Below are positions 53,832 through 62,171 of a stretch of 64,000 nucleotides of DNA, piece after piece. Source of the DNA: Cellulomonas denverensis. GTDB taxonomy: Bacteria > Actinomycetota > Actinomycetes > Actinomycetales > Cellulomonadaceae. The DNA lies in assembly GCF_012396125.1 (NCBI RefSeq), contig NZ_JAAXOX010000005.1, forward strand, positions 62,001 through 126,000, written 5' to 3'. Below the pieces are notes generated by a model, which had not been told where the DNA came from, searched no databases, and saw only the letters and a program-made list of their open reading frames with translations. The stretch's first letter is position 1. Every line of letters starts with the position of its first letter. Made by a program: the position numbers and the translations under genes.

Positions 53832-55835
53832 GTGCCGGACCTCGCGGATGCCGCCAAACGATTGTTGCTGGGCCGACCGGTCCGCAGCGAGAACTTGGGG
53901 CACACCCTTCTGCCCAAGCGGATCGCTCTGCCGATCTTCGCCTCGGATGCCCTGTCGTCGGTGGCCTACGCCCCGGACGAGGTGCTGCTGACCCTCGCCC
54001 TCGCCGGCGTCGGGGCCACCGTGATCTCGCCGTGGGTCGGCCTGGCGGTGGTGGTGGTCATGGTGACCGTGATCGCCTCCTACCGGCAGAACGTGCACGC
54101 GTACCCCAGCGGCGGCGGCGACTACGAGGTCGCCACGGTCAACCTCGGACCCAAGGCCGGTGTGACGGTCGCCTCCGCGCTGCTGGTCGACTACGTGCTG
54201 ACCGTGGCGGTGTCGGTGTCCTCCGGCACCCAGTACGCCGCGGCGGCGATCCCGGCACTACGCGGGCACGAGGCGCTGTTCGCGGTCGGGATCGTGGTGC
54301 TGCTGACCATCGCGAACCTGCGCGGGGTGCGCGAGTCCGGGCGGGCGTTCGCGGTGCCGGTGTACCTGTACATGATCGCGGTGGGCGGTACGGCGGTCTT
54401 CGGTTTCGTGCAGTACCTGACCGGCAACCTGCAGATGGCCGAGAGCGCGGATCTGACGATCGTGCCGCAGGACGGCATGGAGCAGGGGCTGGTCGGCATC
54501 GCCGGGGCGTTCCTGGTGCTGCGGGCGTTCGCCTCCGGGTCGGCGGCGCTGACCGGCGTCGAGGCGATCAGCAACGGCGTGCCGTCGTTCCGCAAGCCGA
54601 AGTCCAAGAACGCGGCGACCACCCTGCTGCTGCTGGGCTGCCTGTCGGTGTTCCTGATGATGTCGATCCTGATGCTGGCCCGGGTGACCGGGGTGCACTA
54701 CGTCGAGGACCCGCAGAGCCAGCTGATGGGCCCGAACGGCCAGCTGGTCGGCGACGACTACGTGCAGGACCCGGTGATCGGGCAGCTGGCGCAGACGATC
54801 TTCCACAGCTTCCCGCCGGCGTTCTACCTGGTGGCGGTCGTCACCGGCCTGATCCTGGTGCTGGCCGCGAACACCGCCTTCAACGGTTTCCCGGTGCTCG
54901 GCTCGATCCTGGCGAAGGACGGCTTCCTGCCCCGCCAGCTGCACACCCGTGGCGACCGGCTGGCGTTCAGCAACGGCATCATCACCCTGTCCGCCGGGGC
55001 GATCGCGCTGATCGTGGCCTTCGACGCGCAGGTCACCCGGCTGATCCAGCTCTACATCGTCGGGGTGTTCGTCTCCTTCACCCTGTCCCAGCTCGGCATG
55101 GTCAAGCACTGGACCCGGGAGCTGCGCACCGAGCCGGACCCGAAGAAGCGACAGCGGATGGGCCGCTCGCGGGTGATCAACGCGATCGGCTTCGGGATGA
55201 CCGCCACCGTGCTGCTGATCGTGCTGCTGACCAAGTTCACCCACGGTGCCTGGATCGCGATCCTGGCGATGGTGATCGTGTTCATCGTGATGCGGGCGAT
55301 CCGCAAGCACTATGACACCGTGCGCGACGAGCTGGCACTGGACGACGAGGCCGCCGCGAAGGCGCTGCCCAGCCGGGTGCACGCGATCGTGCTGGTCTCG
55401 CACCTGCACCGGCCGACCATGCGCGCGATCGCCTACGCCCGGGCCTCCCGGCCGCAGGTGCTGGAGGCGCTGACGGTCGCGGTGGACGGCGAGGACGCGA
55501 CCGCCCTGCGCGAGCAGTGGGAGAAGATGGATCTGCCGGTGCCGCTACGGGTGCTGGACTCGCCGTTCCGGGAGATCACCCGGCCGGTGATCACCTATGT
55601 GCGATCGATCCGCCGGGAGAGCCCGCGCGATCTGGTCGTCGTGTACATCCCCGAGTACGTGGTCGGGCACTGGTGGGAGCAGTTGCTGCACAACCAGAGC
55701 GCGCTGCGGCTGAAGGGGCGCCTGCTGTTCACCCCCGGTGTGGTGGTGGCCTCGGTGCCCTGGCAGCTGTCGTCCACGCAGGGGCAGACCGGGATGGAGG
55801 AGCATGTCCGCAGGACGACGAGCCGGGGTCTCTGA
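53832..55835 (+). CDS. kimA: KimA-like potassium importer (APC superfamily)
   Basis: A 667-residue membrane protein with 12 predicted helices and a C-terminal cytosolic domain. It is close to B. subtilis KimA (YdaO) across its length: SSVAYAPDE, YPSGGGDYE, LLVDYVLTVAVSVSSGTQ, ALTGVEAISN and LLHNQSAL-type segments. K+-site residues I recall from KimA (Asp36, Tyr43, Asp117, Thr121) align with Asp39, Tyr46, Asp120 and Thr124. Amino-acid transport is the older annotation. Counterpart of Rv2690c, which also lies beside two TrkA genes. GTG 53832 has TAGCAT 8 nt upstream, so leaderless. Confidence 0.86.
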   Translation: MPDLADAAKRLLLGRPVRSENLGHTLLPKRIALPIFASDALSSVAYAPDEVLLTLALAGVGATVISPWVGLAVVVVMVTVIASYRQNVHAYPSGGGDYEVATVNLGPKAGVTVASALLVDYVLTVAVSVSSGTQYAAAAIPALRGHEALFAVGIVVLLTIANLRGVRESGRAFAVPVYLYMIAVGGTAVFGFVQYLTGNLQMAESADLTIVPQDGMEQGLVGIAGAFLVLRAFASGSAALTGVEAISNGVPSFRKPKSKNAATTLLLLGCLSVFLMMSILMLARVTGVHYVEDPQSQLMGPNGQLVGDDYVQDPVIGQLAQTIFHSFPPAFYLVAVVTGLILVLAANTAFNGFPVLGSILAKDGFLPRQLHTRGDRLAFSNGIITLSAGAIALIVAFDAQVTRLIQLYIVGVFVSFTLSQLGMVKHWTRELRTEPDPKKRQRMGRSRVINAIGFGMTATVLLIVLLTKFTHGAWIAILAMVIVFIVMRAIRKHYDTVRDELALDDEAAAKALPSRVHAIVLVSHLHRPTMRAIAYARASRPQVLEALTVAVDGEDATALREQWEKMDLPVPLRVLDSPFREITRPVITYVRSIRRESPRDLVVVYIPEYVVGHWWEQLLHNQSALRLKGRLLFTPGVVVASVPWQLSSTQGQTGMEEHVRRTTSRGL

Positions 55836-57075
55836 CCGCCGCCGGAGGGTGGCGACCGAGCCGCTGCCCACCGAGCTGATCGAGGTCGAGGTCGGTCCGG
55901 TCGCCCACGGCGGGCACTGCGTCGCCCGGATGGACGACGGCCGGGTGGTCTTCGTGCGGCACACGCTGCCCGGCGAGCGGGTCCGGGCGCGGGTGACCGA
56001 GACCGGGCCGAAGTTCTGGCGCGCGGATGCGGTCGAGGTGCTGGACGCCTCCCCGGACCGGGTGCCCTCGGTGTGGCCGGAGGCCGGGCCCGGCGGGGTC
56101 GGCGGCGGCGAGCTGGCGCACGTCCGGCTGGACGCGCAGCGGGCCTGGAAGTCCGCGGTACTGACCGAGCAACTGGCCCGGCTGGCCCGGATCGACCGCG
56201 AGGTGCCGGTGGACGGGGTGCCCGGCGGTGACGACGACGACGGTTTGGGCTGGCGGACCCGGGTGTCCTTCGTGGCGGATGCCGAGGGGCGGCTCGGGAT
56301 GCGGAAGTTCCGCTCGCACGACGTGCTGGCGCTCGAGTCGATGCCGCTGATGAGCGAGGAACTGGCCGCACTCGGCCTGCTGGACCGGCGCTGGCCGGCC
56401 GGTGTGGTGGTGGACGCGGTCGCGCCGGCCGGCGGCGACACCCCGGTGGTGCTGGTCGACGGGCAGCCGTTCGACCTGCGGCGTGGCCGGGTCGATCCGC
56501 GGCCGAATGCCCGCACCGCAGTGCGCGAGGTGGTCGGCGACTGGCAGTACCGGGTGGCCGCCGCCGGGTTCTGGCAGGTGCACCGGCAGTCGGCCGGCAC
56601 GCTGGTCGACGCGGTGCTGTCCGGCGTCGGCGAGGCGGGCACCGTGCTGGACCTGTTCTCCGGTGCCGGGCTGTTCAGCCTGCCGCTGGCCGACCGGGTG
56701 GGGGAGTCCGGCCGGGTGATCGCCGTCGAGGGTGAGGCCCGCGCGGTCAAGGACGCCCGGCGCAACGCGCACGACCGGCCGCAGATCGAGCTGCACCAGG
56801 GCGATGTCGGGCAGGTGCTCCGGTCGCTGGGCTCGGTGGGTGCGGTCGACGCCGTGGTGCTCGACCCGCCGCGGGTGGGCGCCGGCCGCGAGGTGGTCCG
56901 GTCGGTGGCCGCACTGGCCCCGGCCCGGATCGTCTACGTCGCCTGCGACCCCGCCGCGCTGGCCCGGGACGTGGCCTACCTGGTCGACGAGGGCTACACG
57001 CTCGGCGACGTCCGCGGCTACGACCTGTTCCCGATGACCCATCACGTGGAGGCGGTCGCGGTTCTCGCGCGATGA
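55804..57075 (+). CDS. TrmA/RlmD-family RNA methyltransferase with TRAM domain
   Basis: A 423-residue SAM-dependent (uracil-C5)-type RNA methyltransferase. An N-terminal TRAM domain (about 22-82) is followed by the central domain and the Rossmann methyltransferase with VLDLFSGAGLFSLPLA, DAVVLDPPRVG, the catalytic Cys381 in ACDPAAL, and Glu in MTHHVEAVAVL. The four Fe-S cysteines usual after the TRAM domain are absent (residues 88-106). ATG 55804 follows GGAGGAG and overlaps the kimA 3' end by 32 bp. Counterpart of Rv2689c. Confidence 0.9.
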   Translation: MSAGRRAGVSDRRRRVATEPLPTELIEVEVGPVAHGGHCVARMDDGRVVFVRHTLPGERVRARVTETGPKFWRADAVEVLDASPDRVPSVWPEAGPGGVGGGELAHVRLDAQRAWKSAVLTEQLARLARIDREVPVDGVPGGDDDDGLGWRTRVSFVADAEGRLGMRKFRSHDVLALESMPLMSEELAALGLLDRRWPAGVVVDAVAPAGGDTPVVLVDGQPFDLRRGRVDPRPNARTAVREVVGDWQYRVAAAGFWQVHRQSAGTLVDAVLSGVGEAGTVLDLFSGAGLFSLPLADRVGESGRVIAVEGEARAVKDARRNAHDRPQIELHQGDVGQVLRSLGSVGAVDAVVLDPPRVGAGREVVRSVAALAPARIVYVACDPAALARDVAYLVDEGYTLGDVRGYDLFPMTHHVEAVAVLAR

Positions 57076-57144
57076 GCACGGCGGCGCACTAGCGTGGACG
57101 GACCGGCCGGGGTGGGCCCTGGCCACGAGTCCGAGGAGCGCGCC

Positions 57145-57321
57145 ATGACCGATCAGCACGAGTCCGCCGCCGAGGCCACCCGTCGCGTGGCGGAGGCCAG
57201 TCGTCGGGCCACGGAGGAGCTGCACAAGCAGGGCACCCCCGACTACGACCCGCGTCAGCACCAGAAGGCCGTCGAGCGCGAGCGCCGCGCCGCCGAGACC
57301 CGCGAGGGCTCCGCGGAGTAG
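57145..57321 (+). CDS. Small charged hypothetical protein
   Basis: A 58-residue, Glu/Arg-rich, probably helical protein. I recognise no family. The ATG at 57145 follows GAGGAG at 6 nt, and the codon bias matches its neighbours, so it is likely real. It lies between the methyltransferase and the acn promoter region. Confidence 0.65.
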   Translation: MTDQHESAAEATRRVAEASRRATEELHKQGTPDYDPRQHQKAVERERRAAETREGSAE

Positions 57322-57421
57322 CAGCCAGAGGGATCTCGTGCGCCGGGGGCGGGACGTGCGCGCGCGGTAGGCCCGCACGCCCCGCGCCCGGACGGGTGCG
57401 CGCGGGTGCGGCCGTTCGGGG

Positions 57422-57447
57422 TAGGATGTATCTTGACGTCAAGATAC
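57422..57447 (+). promoter_or_regulatory. acn promoter with 20-bp palindromic operator
   Basis: TAGGAT (57422-57427) is a candidate -10. Directly after it is the perfect palindrome GTATCTTGACGTCAAGATAC (57428-57447), placed where a bound repressor would block the RNA start. The repressor is not identified; no TetR-type acnR is adjacent. Confidence 0.65.
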
Positions 57448-57508
57448 TTTGCTGCAACAGCGCAGCGGGTCGCCCCCCACGGCCACACTCGCCAGTAAGG
57501 AGTCACCA

Positions 57509-60325
57509 GTGACCAGCGTCGACAGCTTCGGGTCGAAGGCCCCGCTCCAGGTCGCGGACACCGAGTACGAGATCTTCCGGCTGGACGCCGTCGAGGGTGT
57601 CGACCGGTTGCCGTACAGCCTGAAGATCCTCGCCGAGAACCTGCTGCGCACCGAGGACGGTGCCAACATCACGGCCGACCACATCCGGGCGCTGGCCGCC
57701 TGGGACCCGCAGGCCGAGCCGGACACCGAGATCCAGTTCACCCCGGCCCGGGTGATCATGCAGGACTTCACCGGCGTGCCCTGCGTGGTCGATCTGGCGA
57801 CCATGCGCGAGGCGATGGCGGACCTGGGCGGCGACCCGACCCGGATCAACCCGCTGGCGCCCGCCGAACTGGTGATCGACCACTCGGTGCAGATCGACGT
57901 CTTCGGCCGCGAGGACGCGTTCCGCCGCAACGTCGAGATCGAGTACCAGCGCAACCACGAGCGCTACCAGTTCCTGCGCTGGGGCCAGACCGCCTTCGAC
58001 GACTTCAAGGTCGTCCCGCCGGGCACCGGCATCGTGCACCAGGTCAACATCGAGTACCTGGCCCGCGGCATCATGACCCGCGAGGTGGACGGCACGCTGC
58101 GCGCCTACCCGGACACCTGTGTCGGCACCGACTCGCACACCACCATGGTCAACGGCCTGGGCGTGCTGGGCTGGGGCGTCGGCGGGATCGAGGCCGAGGC
58201 GGCGATGCTCGGCCAGCCGGTGTCGATGCTGATCCCGCGGGTGGTCGGCTTCAAGCTGACCGGCCAGATCCCCTCCGGCGTGACCGCCACCGACGTGGTG
58301 CTCACCATCACCGAGCAGCTGCGCCGGCACGGCGTGGTCGGCAAGTTCGTCGAGTTCTACGGCGAGGGCGTGGCGGCGGTCCCGCTGGCCAACCGGGCGA
58401 CCATCGGCAACATGTCCCCGGAGTTCGGCTCCACCTGCGCGATCTTCCCGATCGACGACGTGACCATCGACTACCTGCGGCTGACCGGTCGCAGCGCGCA
58501 GCAGCTCGCGCTGGTCGAGGCCTACGCCAAGGAGCAGGGGCTGTGGCACGACCCGTCCCGCGAGCCGGTGTACTCCGAGTACCTGGAGCTGGACCTGTCC
58601 ACCGTGGTGCCCTCGATCGCCGGTCCGAAGCGCCCGCAGGACCGGATCGAGCTCTCCGACGCCAAGGACTCCTTCGCCGGGTCGATCCTGGACTACGTCT
58701 CGGACTCCGAGGCCGCACCGTTCAAGGCGCTGTCCGGGCTGGACGAATCGGTGGACGAGACCTTCCCGGCCTCCGACCCGATCGCCGCCGGTGAGCACAC
58801 CGACGCGTCCGATGCCCCGACCCACGCCCACGGCGATGCCTCCCGCCGCCCGCACAAGCGGGTGCCGGTGACCCTGGCCGACGGCACCGCGACCGAGCTG
58901 GACCACGGCGCGGTCGTGATCGCCTCGATCACCTCCTGCACCAACACCTCCAACCCGTCGGTGATGCTGGCCGCCGCCCTGCTGGCCAAGAAGGCGGTCG
59001 AGCGCGGGCTGTCCTCCCGGCCGTGGGTGAAGACCTCGATGGCCCCCGGGTCCCAGGTCGTCACCAACTACTACGAGAAGGCCGGGCTCTGGCCGTACCT
59101 GGAGAAGCTCGGCTTCCACCTGGTCGGCTACGGCTGTGCCACCTGCATCGGCAACTCCGGCCCGCTGCCGCAGGAGGTGTCCGACGTGGTCAACGAGCAC
59201 GACCTGTCGGTGGTCTCCGTGCTGTCCGGCAACCGGAACTTCGAGGGCCGGATCAACCCGGACGTCAAGATGAACTACCTCGCCTCGCCGCCGCTGGTGA
59301 TCGCCTACGCGCTGGCCGGGACGATGGACTTCGACTTCGACACCCAGCCGCTGGGCACCGACGAGGCCGGCAACGAGGTGTTCCTGAAGGACATCTGGCC
59401 CAGCCCGGAGGAGGTGCAGGCCACCATCGACGCCAGCATCGACCGGTCGATGTTCGAGGCCGACTACGCCGATGTCTTCGCCGGGGACGACCGGTGGCGC
59501 GCGCTGGAGACCCCGGAGGGCGACACCTTCGAGTGGGACGAGCAGTCGACCTACGTCCGCAAGCCGCCGTACTTCGACCAGATGGCCGCCGAGCCGACGC
59601 CGGTGTCCGACGTGACCGGTGCCCGGGTGCTGGCCAAGCTGGGTGACTCGGTCACCACCGACCACATCAGCCCGGCCGGGTCGATCAAGGCGGACAGCCC
59701 CGCCGGCCAGTACCTCGCCGAGCACGGGGTGGAGCGCCGGGACTTCAACTCCTACGGCTCCCGCCGCGGCAACCACGAGGTGATGATCCGCGGCACCTTC
59801 GCCAACATCCGGCTGCGCAACCAGCTGGTGCCGGGGGTCGAGGGCGGCTACACGGTCAATCACCTGACCGGCGAGCAGACCTCGATCTACGACGCCGCGC
59901 AGGCCTACGCCGAGGCCGCCGTGCCGCTGGTGATCCTGGGCGGCAAGGAGTACGGCTCCGGTTCGTCCCGCGACTGGGCGGCCAAGGGCACCGCGCTGCT
60001 CGGGGTCAAGGCCGTGATCACCGAGTCCTTCGAGCGGATCCACCGGTCCAACCTGATCGGCATGGGCGTGCTGCCGCTGCAGTTCCCGGCCGGTGAGTCC
60101 GCGGACTCCCTGGGCCTGGACGGCACCGAGACCTTCGACCTCACCGGGATCGAGGAGCTGAACACCGGCACCACCCCCCGGACCGTCGCGGTCACGGCGA
60201 CCAAGGCGGACGGCAGCACGGTCGAGTTCGACGCGGTGGTCCGGATCGACACCCCGGGTGAGGCGGACTACTACCGCAACGGCGGGATCCTGCAGTACGT
60301 GCTGCGGTCGCTGGTCGCGGCCTGA
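57509..60325 (+). CDS. acn: Aconitate hydratase
   Basis: The [4Fe-4S] TCA-cycle enzyme that isomerises citrate to isocitrate. The 938-residue protein is a long AcnA/IRP-type enzyme. Cluster ligands are Cys477 ([13 protein letters not shown]), Cys543 and Cys546 ([10 protein letters not shown]). [10 protein letters not shown], with an active-site Ser/Arg, is near the C-terminus. A low-complexity insert around residues 410-450 ([11 protein letters not shown], then His/Asp-rich) is typical of some actinobacterial forms. GTG 57509 follows AAGGAG. A strong terminator follows. Confidence 0.97.
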   Translation: MTSVDSFGSKAPLQVADTEYEIFRLDAVEGVDRLPYSLKILAENLLRTEDGANITADHIRALAAWDPQAEPDTEIQFTPARVIMQDFTGVPCVVDLATMREAMADLGGDPTRINPLAPAELVIDHSVQIDVFGREDAFRRNVEIEYQRNHERYQFLRWGQTAFDDFKVVPPGTGIVHQVNIEYLARGIMTREVDGTLRAYPDTCVGTDSHTTMVNGLGVLGWGVGGIEAEAAMLGQPVSMLIPRVVGFKLTGQIPSGVTATDVVLTITEQLRRHGVVGKFVEFYGEGVAAVPLANRATIGNMSPEFGSTCAIFPIDDVTIDYLRLTGRSAQQLALVEAYAKEQGLWHDPSREPVYSEYLELDLSTVVPSIAGPKRPQDRIELSDAKDSFAGSILDYVSDSEAAPFKALSGLDESVDETFPASDPIAAGEHTDASDAPTHAHGDASRRPHKRVPVTLADGTATELDHGAVVIASITSCTNTSNPSVMLAAALLAKKAVERGLSSRPWVKTSMAPGSQVVTNYYEKAGLWPYLEKLGFHLVGYGCATCIGNSGPLPQEVSDVVNEHDLSVVSVLSGNRNFEGRINPDVKMNYLASPPLVIAYALAGTMDFDFDTQPLGTDEAGNEVFLKDIWPSPEEVQATIDASIDRSMFEADYADVFAGDDRWRALETPEGDTFEWDEQSTYVRKPPYFDQMAAEPTPVSDVTGARVLAKLGDSVTTDHISPAGSIKADSPAGQYLAEHGVERRDFNSYGSRRGNHEVMIRGTFANIRLRNQLVPGVEGGYTVNHLTGEQTSIYDAAQAYAEAAVPLVILGGKEYGSGSSRDWAAKGTALLGVKAVITESFERIHRSNLIGMGVLPLQFPAGESADSLGLDGTETFDLTGIEELNTGTTPRTVAVTATKADGSTVEFDAVVRIDTPGEADYYRNGGILQYVLRSLVAA

Positions 60326-60329
60326 TCCG

Positions 60330-60375
60330 ACGACGACGCCCCGGTTCCCCGCCTGGGGGACCGGGGCGTCGTCGT
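60330..60375. terminator. Bidirectional terminator after acn
   Basis: A 21-bp stem with one G-U pair (60330-60350 with 60355-60375) and a GCCT loop, between acn and a convergent gene. Confidence 0.9.
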
Positions 60376-61295
60376 CAGTGCCAGCGGGTGCGGTGCGGCA
60401 CCGCGAACTCGTCCAGGGTGGTCACCTCGGGCAGGTGGTGCACCCCGGCGGACAGGCGGGGGGCCAACTCGATCGCCCGGGCGGCGGCGTCCGCGGTGGC
60501 GTCGGACTGGCCGTGCCCGGTCATCGTGACGCGTGGGCCGTCCGCGTCCCGGACCTGCAACAGCCAGCGGTCCGAGCCCGGGAACCGTGGGTGGGCCGGC
60601 ATCAGCCGGACCAGAGCCGGCACCCGGGCGAGCAGGGCGAGTGACGTGGTGGCCCAACCGGTGTCCATCCCGAACCAGGTCCGCACCGGGCGCCCGAGCA
60701 GCCGGGTCTCGGTGTGCTGGTCACAGAAGTCGGCGCGGTACAGGCGCCGGGTGCGACCGTCGAGGTCGAAGCGTCCCGCGACGGTGAGGTTCCGCACCGG
60801 CGTGCCGTCCGGGTCGGTGAAGTCGCGGCCCAGCAGGCGGTAGGTCCAGGCGGAGGCGGCCGCGCCGTGCTCCTCCCCGGTGCCGAAGACGATGGCGATG
60901 TCCAACGCGCCGGTGCCCGGGTACCGCGCGGCGACCGCATGGGTCATCAGGTTGGTCAGACCGGGGGCGATGCCGACGCTGAGGAGCACCGGGGCGGCCG
61001 GTTCCAGGCCTGCCAGCGCGGCGAGGTAGCCGGTGTCCGCGCTCAGCTCCACCACGGGCGTGTGCTCGGCGATGGCGGCGATCAGGGCCGGGTCCTCCAG
61101 TCCGGTGGCGTTGACCACGACGTCGGCGTCCCGGGCCGCGGCGCGCAACGCGGCCGGATTGGTGACGTCCAGCGGCAGGTCGGCGCGTGCGGCGTCCCGC
61201 CCGGCGGTGCGGATCAGGTGGCCGCGGGTGCGCAGGACGGTGCCGAGCCGACGGCCAACCGCTCCGTATCCGCCCAGGATCAGGATCGTGCTCAC
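60375..61295 (-). CDS. Saccharopine dehydrogenase-like NAD(P)-binding protein
   Basis: A 306-residue protein with an N-terminal Rossmann fold (STILILGGYGAVGRRLG; GxGxxG-like loop) and the C-terminal fold seen in saccharopine dehydrogenase-like reductases. It is too short for a true lysine-pathway enzyme; a role in detoxification or lipid metabolism is possible. GTG 61295 follows GGAGG. It is divergent from a TetR gene, its probable regulator. Confidence 0.82.
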   Translation of the reverse strand: MSTILILGGYGAVGRRLGTVLRTRGHLIRTAGRDAARADLPLDVTNPAALRAAARDADVVVNATGLEDPALIAAIAEHTPVVELSADTGYLAALAGLEPAAPVLLSVGIAPGLTNLMTHAVAARYPGTGALDIAIVFGTGEEHGAAASAWTYRLLGRDFTDPDGTPVRNLTVAGRFDLDGRTRRLYRADFCDQHTETRLLGRPVRTWFGMDTGWATTSLALLARVPALVRLMPAHPRFPGSDRWLLQVRDADGPRVTMTGHGQSDATADAAARAIELAPRLSAGVHHLPEVTTLDEFAVPHRTRWH

Positions 61296-61313
61296 GGGTT
61301 CCTCCGAGAAGCT

Positions 61314-61361
61314 GAACAGTGGTGTTCGAGATAAACCGTACACCTATGTTCGAGTTACCAT
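61314..61361. promoter_or_regulatory. Operator/promoter region between the dehydrogenase and TetR genes
   Basis: GAACA-N4-TGTTC (61314-61327) is an inverted repeat. TGTTCGAG occurs twice in the same direction (61323 and 61347). TACCAT (61356-61361) lies 6 nt before the TetR start. This suits repression of both genes by the TetR protein. Confidence 0.5.
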
Positions 61362-61367
61362 CGGCGG

Positions 61368-61949
61368 GTGCCCGCAACCCCACGAGCGGATGCCCGCCGC
61401 AACCGGCAAGCCGTGCTCGATGCCGCCCTGGACCTGTTCCGTACCGATCCGGCCGCGACGATGACCCGGATCGCCGCCGCCGCCGGGGTGGGGCGAGTGA
61501 CCCTGCACGGTCACTTCCCGACCCGGCTGGACCTGGTGTTGGCGGTGGCCGACCAGGTCCGGGCCCGGGCCACCCAGGCGCTGGACGAGGTCGACCCGGA
61601 CGGGCCGGCGATGCAGGTCCTGGACCGGCTGGTCGCCGCGACCTGGTCCGTGCTGGCGGACGCCCACGCAGCGATCGAGGCGGCCTGCCGGGTGCTGCCC
61701 GCCGACCAGGTCGATGCCCTCTACCAGCCGGTGACCGAGCGACTTGCCACCGCGGTCCGGCGCTGCGCGGCGGGGCGGGTGCCGGCGGAGGACGCACAGT
61801 GGCTGACGGTGGCGGTCTCGGCGTTGATGTACGCCGCGGCGGGCGAGGTCAACGCCGGCCGCGCCGAGCCGGAGGAGGCGGCACGCCGGCTGCGGGGAAG
61901 CGTGGCGGCCGTGCTGGGTGGGACACGGGGGGAAGCCGACCGGAACTGA
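61368..61949 (+). CDS. TetR-family transcriptional regulator
   Basis: A 193-residue TetR-type repressor. The helix-turn-helix is at about 12-55 (RRNRQAVLDAALDLF, TMTRIAAAAGVGRVTLHGHFPTRLDLV). The C-terminal ligand-binding half is all-helical. It probably regulates the divergent dehydrogenase gene and itself. GTG 61368 follows TACCAT by 6 nt, so leaderless. The 222 bp after it (61950-62171) hold nothing I recognise; base composition changes from about here. Confidence 0.92.
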   Translation: MPATPRADARRNRQAVLDAALDLFRTDPAATMTRIAAAAGVGRVTLHGHFPTRLDLVLAVADQVRARATQALDEVDPDGPAMQVLDRLVAATWSVLADAHAAIEAACRVLPADQVDALYQPVTERLATAVRRCAAGRVPAEDAQWLTVAVSALMYAAAGEVNAGRAEPEEAARRLRGSVAAVLGGTRGEADRN

Positions 61950-62171
61950 GCACGAGACCAGTACGTGGTGAGCGTCGACGACCAGACCGCGGTGCTCAGC
62001 GCCGGCCCGGGGATGAGTCCGAACCCCTCGGTGAGGACGACCTCCACGGTCCGCTGTGCGCGGGCCCGGTCGGTTCCACGACCACGGTGTCGTCGGTGTG
62101 CGTAGGCTGCTGCCAGCCGCTCTGACCTGCCGACCTGTGCAGGCAGGTTCTTGGGCGAGAGGACCCACGGA

